NCBI GenBank assembly: GCA_051453625.1
Contig: JBOZIK010000001.1
Location: forward strand, 47,674,809 to 47,738,808
Source: Welwitschia mirabilis
Taxonomy: Eukaryota; Gnetophyta; Gnetopsida; Welwitschiales
Direction of reading: 5' to 3'
Length of the DNA: 64,000 nt
Part shown: piece by piece, positions 36,380-46,824 of the stretch
Layout: each line of letters starts with the position of its first letter
Position numbering within the stretch: the stretch's first letter is position 1
Notes under the pieces: generated by a model
The model's input: only the letters and a program-made list of their open reading frames with translations
Databases searched by the model: none
Told to the model about the DNA's origin: nothing
Made by a program: the position numbers and the translations under genes

Positions 36380-37925
36380 AACAAGAATCAGAAAGCCAAA
36401 TTCCAAATATGCTAATGCTTCTATAATAGAAGAAGAAGATGCAATGGAATTAGAGACATTTGAGAAAGCATTTCAGAATCCAAATTGGATTAAAGCTATG
36501 AAAGAAAAACAATGAAATCACACTTGGGTGGTCATGCCAAAGCTAAGAGATGCGAAGCCTATTTCATGAAAATGGGTTTATAAAATAAAATGCCACATAG
36601 ATGGACCGATTAAGAGATACAAAGCTCTTCTAATAGTGAGAGGGTTCTTTCAATAATATGAACTAGACTATAAAGAAATGTTTAGTCCAGTTGCAAAGCT
36701 TACAACTCTGTAAGTCTTACTAGCACTTGTAGCTAGCAAAAGTTGGAATTTGTGATAGATGGATGTGAGGAATGCATTTCTACATGGAGAATTAGATTAA
36801 GAGATATACATGACTTAAATAATGGATTTTCAGAACCAAGATCATCCTTAGTATGTGTATAAGCTTTGAAAGGCACTCTATGAAATAAAGCAGACACTAA
36901 GGGCTTAGTATAATAAGATTGCTGAATTTTTGATTCATATGGTTATTCTATGACACCTATAGATTCTAGTTTATTTATTAAAGTTAATGGAGAAAAACTA
37001 GCTACTATGCTAGTGTATGTGAAATTGTGAAGAAAAAATCCAGTGAATGAAGAAGAATTTATTAATTCATTTCCAAATGAAAGAAATTAGACAACTCAAG
37101 CACTTTCTTGATCTATAGGTTGATCGTACTCAAGAAGGAATATTTCTTCATTAGCAAAAATATTATAAAAAATTGTTGAAGAAGTTTTAAATTCTTGAGT
37201 GCAAGCTAATTTTAACTCTAATGGAGCGAAACACCACAATGTGTGCCCATGAAGGGAGAAATTTGAAAGACATGATAATGTATCGATAGTTGGTGCATAG
37301 TTTGATCTACCTAACTTTAATCAAAGGAGATATTTTCTATGTAGTTGGTGTGAGGAATCAGTACATGCAAAATACAAAGAATCCCCATTTGAAAGGAGTG
37401 CAACAAATTTTAAGATATGTGAAGAGTACTCTAGACTATAGTATCTTGTATAAGAAAGGTGGAGATTGCAAGATAGTTGATTACTATGATGTTAACTATG
37501 CAAGTGATCATGATACTCGACATTCAATTACTGGGTATATTTTTATGCTAAGATGGGAAGCAATTTCTTATTGTAATAAAAGACAGCCAACTGTGTCTTT
37601 GTCAATAATAGAAGCAGAGTATCAAGCTACGACAAGTGTAACTCAAGAGAGTACTTGACTTATGCAATTGTTAAAGGACTTGAATCAGTTAATAGATTCT
37701 ATAGGTCCTCTATATTATGATAATCAGTCAGTAATACGTTTGATAGAGAATCTAGTTTTTCATGCAAGAACTAAACATATGGAGCTGCATTACCATTTTA
37801 TCAGGGAAAAAGTTCTAGAAGAAAAGGTTGAGTTGAAGCATATTCAAAAAAAAAAAAAAAATCAAGCTGCATATTTATTGATGACAAGATTATGTAGCAG
37901 CAAGTTGGAAAACTCTTGTTATTAG
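36380..37925 (+). pseudogene. Reverse transcriptase and RNase H of copia element B
   Basis: RT starts near 36420 (EEDAMELETFEKAFQNPNWI, then the K-WVYKIK-like block). The LA-(M)LVYV-block is near 37000, but the catalytic YVDD is lost by a stop and deletion. RNase H is the best-preserved part. The frame at 37290-37658 carries [20 protein letters not shown] and [13 protein letters not shown] (catalytic Glu present). The frame at 37662-37925 carries HARTKHMELHYHFIREKV, ending near the 3' LTR. Confidence 0.85.
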
Positions 37926-37967
37926 CTTGGCATAATGAAAAGAATGAAAGCTAGTGTTGAGTGGGAG

Positions 37968-38474
37968 TGTTAAAATGCAACACCATCTTATGTAACAAAC
38001 TTCTTTAAAGACTTGGTTGTCTAAGTTTACTATTTTAATTTTTGATTTAATTACTTAATTATTACTATTTACTTGCTAAATTGGTTAGTTTGTTACAGAG
38101 TCTACTACCTATTTTTAGCTTATATTTTAAATTATGCAAGTAGTTATTTCCCATTATTTTCTAGTTGAGTCTAGCTAGTGGAGCTAGTGGGTCAATTACT
38201 GAAAAGAAGGAGAACTGTTATTGAGTTAGTGGATTAGTTGCTAAAAAAAGGAGAACTATTATTAAGTTAGTAGAGTTAGTGGGTTAGTTACTAAAAAAAA
38301 AGGAGAACTATTATTGATTTTGTTCCTTTGTATGCCTACATAAAGCTCTTTAGTTGCATTAAATAAAATTACTTCCTTTACAACATTTGTTTTGTTTTTT
38401 ATGAGATATCTTCTACAAAGTGCACTTCATCTTCTCAAATTTATATTTGGTCTTTTGCTCTCTAATTTTCATCA
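37968..38474 (+). repeat. 3' LTR of copia element B
   Basis: 507 bp, same ends and same internal tandem array as the 5' LTR. It abuts the tRNA-iMet-like sequence: its last four bases, ATCA (38471-38474), are also the first four of the tRNA. Confidence 0.9.
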
Positions 38475-38545
38475 GAGTGGTGTAGCGGAGGTGTGATGGG
38501 CCCATAATCCACAGGTACTAGGATCAAAACCTTGCTTCGATACCA
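38471..38545 (+). tRNA. Full-length initiator tRNA-Met-like sequence with encoded CCA (pseudogene)
   Basis: 75 nt collinear with plant initiator tRNA-Met from first base to CCA. The 5' acceptor strand is ATCAGAG. The D-loop region has GTAGCGGA. The anticodon arm GGGCCCATAA has anticodon CAT and the initiator-type G:C run. The T-arm contains GGATCAAAAC, and the end is GATACCA. From the recalled angiosperm sequence I count about 12 differences, mostly C-to-T or G-to-A, plus a TC/CT swap that breaks one acceptor pair. Nuclear tRNA genes do not encode CCA, so this copy most likely came from a mature tRNA through reverse transcription. It is fused to the copia 3' LTR on the left and TRIM sequence on the right. 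Not expected to be functional. Confidence 0.8.
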
Positions 38546-38761
38546 TGTCTATCCCTTGATCCACATGCCAAGTGCTCACATGAAACGGGAAGCCACCAGG
38601 GAGACTCAAACCTGAGACTAGCTAATAATCATGACTTTGATACCAATTGTTGGACTCATTACCATTACACCAAAATCCATGACTTAGGTGAAAACTTGAC
38701 CCATCATATTTCACCCACTGGTTGGGCTGAGCATGAGGACTGCATAACCAATAGATACCTG
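38546..38761 (-). mobile_element. Partial TRIM: one LTR plus internal region, other LTR missing
   Basis: Homologous to the complete TRIM at 32576-32904. On the minus strand the LTR (about 38761-38648, ends GTCCAACA) is followed by ATTGGTATCAAAGTC (PBS), the internal region with CTCAGGTTTGAGTC, and the purine tract GGATCAAGGGATAGACA. Where the second LTR should start, the sequence instead runs into the complement of the initiator tRNA. Confidence 0.75.
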
Positions 38762-39893
38762 AGAGGATGTGTAGCACAATCAATTTCTCTTCAAAATATT
38801 CAACTAAGTTTTAGTTTATAGTAGATTTTTACACCAACTTGTGAAGGGTATTACAGTGTCAGAAGTAGGGCCAATGACACGGGTATAACTGATGCACTAA
38901 ATTCTTTTCATATTCCCTAGTTTTAAGGGATAGTAGTGGAATTGTGGAAGATCTTTTAAGTGTTGTATCTATTAAGTAAATGAATGATGCATAACATAAA
39001 TAATAAAGAAGTGGATAAGACCAGCTATATATTTCAAAAGAAGAGAAATCATTAACTCTATTATTATGTGTTTTCCTTCCTAAGATTTAATTAAATCCTC
39101 CTAAAATCATTTTTTTACCTCTTTGTGTGGTATATTTTCCTTTTAATAGGCTTTCTTTTGTAGTTTTAGAGTTTAAACTTATCATAAATTGTTATGATTT
39201 CATTATAGATCTACTCATTTTGAGTTACTTTCTATTTTTAAAATTTTGAACTTTCTTTAGTATTGTAAACCTAAAATTTTTAAAATTTCTTAGACTAAGT
39301 CAAGTTGAGATATCTAATAAGATCCACTTGACTTGATTGTCTCTTTTAAACCTCATTATTTCACTTATAATTTAAATAGGTAAAGTTAAGAATGTTGTTA
39401 AGAAAGATCCACTTAAATTAACTATATCAAAATAAAGCCACTTTTTGCTTTTTTTGGTTTCTTAGGGCGTCTTTATTTTTTAAACTTAATAATAAAATTA
39501 AAAATTATACACTTCTTAATCACATAAGATATTTCACTAGCAATAATTCTTGGTTAATGGTGGATTCAGTCCTTTACATAGACATTGATCTATGTAATGC
39601 TACATTGTTTTTTGAGCTTGTTATATACTATTTAACTATCATAACTATGTAGTTTGATCCATATAGAGTGCCACGTCTCTCTAAACAGAAACATATTAGG
39701 CATTTAAAGTTATAGATTCCCATGTAAGCCTTAGTGATTAAGGGTGTATTAAGTGAAGACTAGAGGCACAATGGTAGGGTCTACTTAAATTTTATCATTA
39801 AGTCAGTAAGGAGGCATAAGTGTAATAAAAATTTAAAATTTACTGAGTCTAAGGTATAATGAAAACTAATCAACAAATTAGATGCCTCACTAA
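38762..39893. other. Spacer between TRIM fragment and SIRE-like element
   Basis: AT-rich, no gene or repeat recognised. Confidence 0.4.
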
Positions 39894-41299
39894 TGTGATT
39901 TATATTGAATTATTATTTGCCAATAGATGTCAAACTAATGGTTTTTATGTAGCATAATTTGTTTTATTTTGTGTAGAAAATATTGATCAGGTTAAAAGCT
40001 GTAGCAATGTATGTCACATTTTGATCTTGAAACCTGTTAAGTTGTGTTACCCTCTTAAGGGATCAATCGAAATTCTAAGGAGTCGACCACACCTAATGCG
40101 AACTCTCAGAAAAGAACTGAATTTAAAGGGATTGACCAAACATCTAAGGGGTCGATTGGACCTATGAACCTAAGAACCAATACTCCTGAACTGATCATCA
40201 AGGGTTCATACAGACATATAAGGGGTCGACTAGACATGAGTACTATGCACCCAATTCTTCCTAGCAGATCATCAAGGAGTTGGCCAGACACCTGAGGGAT
40301 TGACTAGATCTAAGAACTTTGCATCAATACTTCACACTCAATTAGCAAGAGGTCAACCAGATTCTCGAGAGGTCGCCTGAACCTGATGCAGAAAAACTGA
40401 GATGGATTTTATCAAGACTAAGTAGGTGACTAGATAGATCTACGGGTGACTGGATGAGCAGTCGACTAGATCCTAAGGGTTTAACTAGACATGGAGTCAT
40501 AAGAAACTGGATCAACCAAAAAGGTCACTAAGATGACTTGTTTAAGTGATAGCACTCGGAGGGATCGACCAGACTTTTGAGAAGTCGACTGATCGGAATG
40601 AAAATCTAAATTTTATAACCATCATGTAGTTATTTTATGGCCATTGGAAGTGCGTTTTCACTTGTAATAATCCTAAAAGTCTTCCACTACAAATAGCCAA
40701 GAGTCAAATCACTGTAACATCTTTTGTCAAACTATTGGATCTTGCGGATTGATTAGTGTACTCATTTGGCATTGTATTCCTGGCTAAAGAAAGACCAACA
40801 TTTATTACATCTTTGCATATAAGGTCAGATTTATAGCACTCCCTTGTTCTTAGATTATTTCATCTTTAAGTGAAGTACTTCATTACTTTCATCGAGCCAA
40901 AGATCAAGTGGTACCTATGCACTTGGGCATACTTTCATCACTATCATGTTTTCTTGCACAAAGGTTGAGACTGAGCCTTCAAAAAAGTCTGTTTATAAAG
41001 GTTACAAGTTAACTTGCAATACCTGGAAGAGTTTAATAGAGATCCGGATTAGGCTTGGATAGAAGCTAATTATCAAGAGTGGAATAGGATTTTTTCCAAA
41101 CCACTATAAAAACTTGTGTGCATATGATCGGTATTTGTGTGCTTTCTATTATTTTTATTTTTTAGAATACTTTTAGTTTTTATGCCTACTTTTTCCAGTG
41201 ATTCTTTTTCAAGTATAGTATTTTTATTTGAAGATTATTCAATAAATTTTTAGAATCCTATTCACCCCCCTCTCCCCTCCAAGGGTTGTCGATCCTTCA
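39894..41299 (+). repeat. 5' LTR of element C
   Basis: 1406 bp. Positions 40055-40600 carry about a dozen short imperfect copies of a GG(G)TCGAC(C/T)AGAC motif. A TATA-like CTACAAATAGCC lies near 40686, intact in the 3' LTR as CTATAAATAGCC. Confidence 0.88.
40055..40600. repeat. GGTCGAC-motif subrepeats in 5' LTR
   Basis: Repeated short units such as GGGGTCGACTAGACAT, GGGATCGACCAGACTT, GGGATTGACTAGATCT and GGGATTGACCAAACAT are spaced mostly 30-45 bp apart. The 3' LTR has the same array at about 49355-49885. Confidence 0.75.
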
Positions 41300-41301
41300 A
41301 T

Positions 41302-41313
41302 TGGTATCAGAGC
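41302..41313 (+). promoter_or_regulatory. PBS of element C (tRNA-iMet)
   Basis: TGGTATCAGAGC, a perfect 12-base complement of the initiator tRNA-Met 3' end, two bases after the 5' LTR. Confidence 0.92.
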
Positions 41314-41365
41314 TACCTTGAGTTTTTATTAAGATTTTAACCAATCTAGAGTCTAAAACCTGAAA

Positions 41366-42580
41366 ATGAGTAATCCCTTTAATGGTTTTTCCACTGGTCC
41401 TTCACCTATATTTTATGAGCTAAATTATGCTTATTGGAAAGCTTAAATGAGAATATTCCTTAGATTCCTAGATGTAGATATTGAAAAGGTTATTTATGCC
41501 TGCGTTAGCAAAACATAATACAAATGGTAATCCCATTTTAGTCCCAAAAACCTAAGACCAATGGACTACCACTAATAGATCTAAAGCTATCAGACGTCGG
41601 TGATCTTAATGCTATATTTTATGTAGTTTATGTAGATAAATTTAAACAGATTATAAATTGTGAACATGCAAGAGAAGCATGGGATATTCTTAAAGTTACA
41701 CATAAAGGAACTTTCACAGTCAAGCAAGCCAAGCTCCAAATTCTTATCCCAAAATTTGAAGACATTTATATGGATGAGAAGGAAACATTATAGGACTTCT
41801 TTACTAGAATTATCAACATTATCAATTCTATGACAAGTCTACATAAATGATTAGATGAAGCAAAAGTGATAAAAAAAGTGCTGAGATTGTTTCCAAAGAG
41901 ATTTGAACTAAAAGTCATAGCTATCAAAGAAAGTAAGAATATCAACATAATGGTACTAGAAAAGCTTTAAGGTAATTTGCAAACATATGAACTAAATTTT
42001 CTAAAGATAAGAAGAAAGGTATTGCTTTGAAGTGTGTGCAGGAAGAGTATAAGTTAAAGAAGTCAGATTAAGAACTAAATGATAATGAAGTTTCTCTCCT
42101 AATAAGAAGATTCAAGAAATTCTTATACAAAAGGAAAAAGAAAGGTAAGCCAAGTAGAGGTATAAGACAAGAATACAAAAAGTACAGGAAGGAGTAAGAT
42201 AGAAAAAAAAAAGAGATCCAATGCTACGCTTGTAAAGGCTTTAGACATATGAAAAATGAGTGCCTAAACAACAAAAGAGAACACAAAAAATCAAAGACAT
42301 CTTTATTTGTTGCAACATGGGATAATGTGGATGAGGATTATGATAGCAATTCGGATCAAGACTCAGATGGAGATAAAAGACTATCTTTCATGGTGATTGT
42401 TTCTTCTCTACAAAACTTACCTAGCACATCGAAACCTAATGTTTTGAATGTGATTGAAGAAGAATAAGATGAGCTAGAAGATACTTATCAAGAATTATAT
42501 TTGGAATCTGAAAAGTTGGCAAAGAGAATAAATGATCTGAATAAGATTGTAAAGTCTCTCACCAAAAAAAAGAGGAAATG
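41366..42580 (+). pseudogene. gag of element C
   Basis: The ATG at 41366 gives MSNPFNGFSTGPSPIFYELN followed by YAYWKA, the copia gag opening in which a substrate-like YxYWKxxM motif is diagnostic. An in-frame stop follows at once. The zinc knuckle CYACKGFRHMKNEC at about 42218-42259 is intact (CX2CX4HX4C), and an acidic tail (42249-42467 frame) follows. Several stops and frameshifts make it inactive. Confidence 0.82.
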
Positions 42581-42959
42581 AAATTGAAGTAAAAAAAGAT
42601 CAAATCTAAAAATTCTGATTTTATGTTATAGGTAAAAGATTTATCTCATTTTGTTAATTATATTTTCTTAGAATTTAGAAACCAACTTATGATAAGTTAG
42701 GTATTGGCTTCATCCCTAAAAAATTACAAAATTAGTAAAATTAGGTAACTTGACAAAATAAATTTAGTTCTAAAGCTACTTGTTATTTCTATGGTAAGTC
42801 AGGGCATTCAAAACCATTTTCTAATGCTAAAAGGTTAATGCTATTTTCAAATTCAGTCAGTTCCTTTCCTTTTAAATTTATTTTAAAAGGAGGTATACCA
42901 CATAAGTCTAAAAGGACTAAGTGGGTGAAAGATAATGATTTGAAATGTCTCTTAATTTA

Positions 42960-44458
42960 GATAGCTTTCAAAGTTTCAAATGGTAGTAACTGTTATTTGG
43001 ATAGTGAATGCTCAAGACATATGATGGGAGATAAATCTAGATTCAAATAGTTAAGTAACTTTGATGGAGGAGAAGTTAGTTTGATAATAATGAAAGAGTA
43101 AAAATTGAAGGTATTGGAAGCATTGGTGGAGGTAACTTACCTAAAATTAATGATGTTTTATATGTTAATAGTTTAAAGCATAATTTACTGAGTATTAGTC
43201 AAATTTATGATAAAAGTAATAAAGTAGTTTTTAACAGGCCTAAATGTGAAATTTTACATGGTAAAACAAATAATTTTATTCTTAAAGTAAATAGAATAGA
43301 CAATGTTTATAGTATAGATCAATCGTTTTTCTTTTATTATTTTTCTCATGTTGCTCAAGAAGATCTTTAACATAATTAATCAAGTCATATTAATTATAAT
43401 CAATTAAAAATAATTATTTGTAAAAACATTGTGAAAGGTATTCCTAAAATAAATGTTTAAAAACATGGTTTATGTGATGCATGCTAAAATTGAAAACAAA
43501 TAAGAATTTCACATAAAAGTAAAAACCAAGTTTACACAACTATGTCGTTAGAGCTCATTCATATGGACTTGGTAGGCCCCACTCAAACTCAAAGTCTAGT
43601 TGGTAAACACTATTTTCTTACTGTGGTCGATGATTTATCTAGATATACATGGGTTGCATTTTTTTCAAACAAATCTAAAACTTACAAATATTGAGTGGAG
43701 ATATGTAATAAGATTTAAAATAAGAAATAGTATACCATAAAGAAAATAATAAGTGATATGGTGATGAATTTAAGAATTATTTATTTGAGAAATATTGCAT
43801 TGACAATGGAATTAATCATTAATTTTCAGCCCCTAAAACACTGTAACAAAATGGTATAGGTAAAAGAAATAATAGAGTCCTCCAAGAAATGGCACAAACT
43901 ATGTTAAATGACAAGGAGGTTCCAAAATTATTTTGGGTTGAGACTATTAGCAGTGTATGTTATATTATCAATAAAGTTTATCTTAGACTTGGTATGGATA
44001 AAATGTCATATGTGTTATGAAAAGGAAGACAACTTAATGTTTCATAATTTAAAATCTTTGAAAGTAAATGTTATATGCTAAAAGATAGATATTAGTCAAG
44101 AAAATTTAAATCTAAAGCCGATGAAGCTATATTTTTGGGTTATTTAACTAAAAGTAAAGCTTATCATGTCTTCAACAAGAGAAGTCTAACTATAAAAGAA
44201 TCAATAAATGTGCAAATTGATGATGTTAGCACAAAGCCTATTTGTTCAAATGATGAAGAAGACATATCTCCAAGCACGCCCACAACTAATGTAGTATCTA
44301 CTAAGAATGAAGAATGTCCTATAAAAGAAGTGACAACTAAAATGTTCAAAGAGCTAAAAGATCATCCTTTAGGGTCTATTATTGGAGAAGTTAGCTCAAA
44401 AATAAAGATAAGGAGTTCTATAAAGAACTTTTATGCCCACATTTGTTATGTGTCTTAA
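42960..44458 (+). pseudogene. Protease and integrase of element C
   Basis: Near 42995 the protease site reads DSECSRHMMGDKSRF, with DSG changed to DSE. The integrase core has ELIHMDLVGPTQTQSLVGKH and VDDLSRYTWVAFF at about 43550-43665, and both aspartates in these blocks are present. The C-terminal tail is the clean frame at 44135-44458, beginning GYLTKSKAYHVFNKRSLTI, a close match to the GYSxxSKAYRVFN block of SIRE-type integrases. Confidence 0.85.
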
Positions 44459-45770
44459 ATATAATCTAAGAAATTTGAAGAACATGAATCCCATAAAGAA
44501 TGGATGACGGCTATGCAGGATGAATTACAATAATATAAGAGAAATGATGTTTGGAAGGCTGTAGAAAGGCTAAAAGACAAAAATGTTATTGGAACAAAGT
44601 GGATCTTTAAGAACAAGTATGATGAAGAAAATAATGTTATTAAAAATAAAGCAATATTAGTAGCACAAAGATACAACCAAATAGAAGGCATTGATGTAGG
44701 CAGCACCTATGCTTCAGTTACAAGGCTTGATAGCATTTGAATGTTTTTATTACTTGTAGCTTTTAAAAATTTTGAAGTGTATCAAATGGATGTAAAGAGT
44801 TAGTTTTTAAATGGTCCCTTACATAAAGAAGTTTATATAGATCAACTACAAGGTTTTATTGATCCTCATAAATCTTATCATATTTATAAACTTAAGAAAG
44901 CTTTGTATGAGTTGAAGCAAGCTCTAAGAGCTTGGTATAAAAAGTTAGCCACTTTTTTGAATGATAATGATTATATTTGTGGAATGGTAGATAAGACTTT
45001 ATNNNNNNNNNNNNNNNNNNNNNNNNNNNNNNNNNNNNNNNNNNNNNNNNNNNNNNNNNNNNNNNNNNNNNNNNNNNNNNNNNNNNNNNNNNNNNNNNNN
45101 NNNNNNNNNNNNNNNNNNNNNNNNNNNNNNNNNNNNNNNNNNNNNNNNNNNNNNNNNNNNNNNNNNNNNNNNNNNNNNNNNNNNNNNNNNNNNNNNNNNN
45201 NNNNNNNNNNNNNNNNNNNNNNNNNNNNNNNNNNNNNNNNNNNNNNNNNNNNNNNNNNNNNNNNNNNNNNNNNNNNNNNNNNNNNNNNNNNNNNNNNNNN
45301 NNNNNNNNNNNNNNNNNNNNNNNNNNNNNNNNNNNNNNNNNNNNNNNNNNNNNNNNNNNNNNNNNNNNNNNNNNNNNNNNNNNNNNNNNNNNNNNNNNNN
45401 NNNNNNNNNNNNNNNNNNNNNNNNNNNNNNNNNNNNNNNNNNNNNNNNNNNNNNNNNNNNNNNNNNNNNNNNNNNNNNNNNNNNNNNNNNNNNNNNNNNN
45501 NNNNNNNNNNNNNNNNNNNNNNNNNNNNNNNNNNNNNNNNNNNNNNNNNNNNNNNNNNNNNNNNNNNNNNNNNNNNNNNNNNNNNNNNNNNNNNNNNNNN
45601 NNNNNNNNNNNNNNNNNNNNNNNNNNNNNNNNNNNNNNNNNNNNNNNNNNNNNNNNNNNNNNNNNNNNNNNNNNNNNNNNNNNNNNNNNNNNNNNNNNNN
45701 NNNNNNNNNATGCAAAAGATTTAATCAAATATTTTGGATTGGAGAATGCTAAAACAACTGATACTCCAAT
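44459..45770 (+). pseudogene. Reverse transcriptase of element C (interrupted by N run)
   Basis: RT blocks in order: VIGTKWIFKNKYDEE, ILVAQRYNQIEGID, YASVTRLDSI, then FEVYQMDVKS with a stop where a conserved residue is expected, [12 protein letters not shown], and [16 protein letters not shown] at about 44905-44950. The catalytic YVDD region falls in the N run 45003-45709. Sequence resumes at 45710 with the RT C-terminus (AKTTDTPMSNS). Confidence 0.87.
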
Positions 45771-46490
45771 GTCAAATTCTTGTAAAGGCAATTTGGATGA
45801 AAATAAAAATTAGTAGATCAGAAGCTTTATAGGAGCATGATTAGAAGTTTATTATATTTGACTACAAGTAAACCAGATATTATGTTTAGTATTGGTGTTT
45901 GTGCAAGGTACCGAATCCAACCAAAAGAATCACACTTATAAGTAGTAAAAAGAATAATTAAATATGTAAAAGGCACATGAAATTATGTTTTATGATATCC
46001 TACGGAGACATCATTTGAGCTTGAAGGTTTTAGTAATGCAGATTGGACTAGATGTAAAGATAATAGAAAGAGTACAAGTGGAAATTATTTTCTATTAGAG
46101 TTATGCTTAGTAGGACAGGAAAGAAAAAAGCAAAATTCAATTTCCCTTTAAACAATAAAAGTCAAGTATATTGCAGCAGGGAGTTGTTGTGCTTGTCTCC
46201 TTTGGATGAAGGAAATGCTAAAGGACTTTAATGTAAATTTTAAACAATTTCATATTTTTTGTAATAATACTAGTGCTATAAATATTTCTGAAAATATTAT
46301 TTAGCACTCTAGAGCCAAATATGTTGAACTAAGACATTACTTTTTAAGAGATCAAGTTGAAAAAAGGAATATTATCATGAATTTTGTTAGCACAAATTAT
46401 CAACTGGTAGATATGTTTACGAAACCCATGAATTTTAATAATTTTATTCATCTTTAGAATGAATTGGGATTATCTTGTTATCCTTTGACT
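45771..46490 (+). pseudogene. RNase H of element C
   Basis: Includes a SKPDI-F-like connection near 45865, FSNADWTRCKDNRKSTSGN near 46030-46090 (catalytic Asp in NADW), KYIAAGSCCACLLWMKEML near 46165-46225, and VDMFTKPMNFNNFIHL near 46410-46455, the end of the copia polyprotein. Stops occur at Gln and other codons. Confidence 0.85.
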
Positions 46491-46824
46491 GACTGTAGGG
46501 CAGTCAACCAAATCTATGATGCAGTCAACTAGAGCGGTCGGTCGACCGGCCTTAAAGACCAATTGCCAAAACCCTTACTATGTTATAGACCCATGTCTCT
46601 ATGGATCGACTAGAATACAAATTGGTTAATTGGATATGTAGGGTTATAATGCAGAAGTACTATCATTGGACCCAATTCCTTTTTTAAAATTAACCTAATT
46701 GACCTTCTCTATAAAAGCAAGTGGAGCCCAAACCCTTTTTTTAATTTTTTAATGATCTGTCTTTGTCTGATCTAGTGTTTTCTTTATATTTTTCTTATCT
46801 TCAAGATCTTGTCAAGTAATTGCA

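Larger units (their letters stand above)
33332..38474 (+). mobile_element. Ty1/copia element B with both LTRs
   Basis: Plus-strand element of 5.1 kb. LTRs at 33332-33847 (516 bp) and 37968-38474 (507 bp) both start TGTTAAAATGC and end TTTTCATCA. The PBS at 33851-33862 is TGGTATCATAGC, one change from the initiator-Met PBS. A short polypurine tract (GTGGGAG) precedes the 3' LTR. The LTRs differ at roughly one base in five to six by eye, so the insertion is old. No matching 5-bp target duplication is visible: GACAC on the left, GAGTG on the right. Confidence 0.92.

Noticed and set aside
33327-38479. Target-site duplication of copia element B
   Set aside because: Flanking 5-mers GACAC and GAGTG do not match.
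38471-38545. Functional nuclear tRNA-Met gene
   Set aside because: About 12 changes from the usual sequence, a broken acceptor pair and an encoded CCA argue for a retro-copied pseudogene.
44892-45791. Frames of 238-299 residues
   Set aside because: Created by the N run 45003-45709. Only the short plus-strand start ([16 protein letters not shown]) is real RT sequence.
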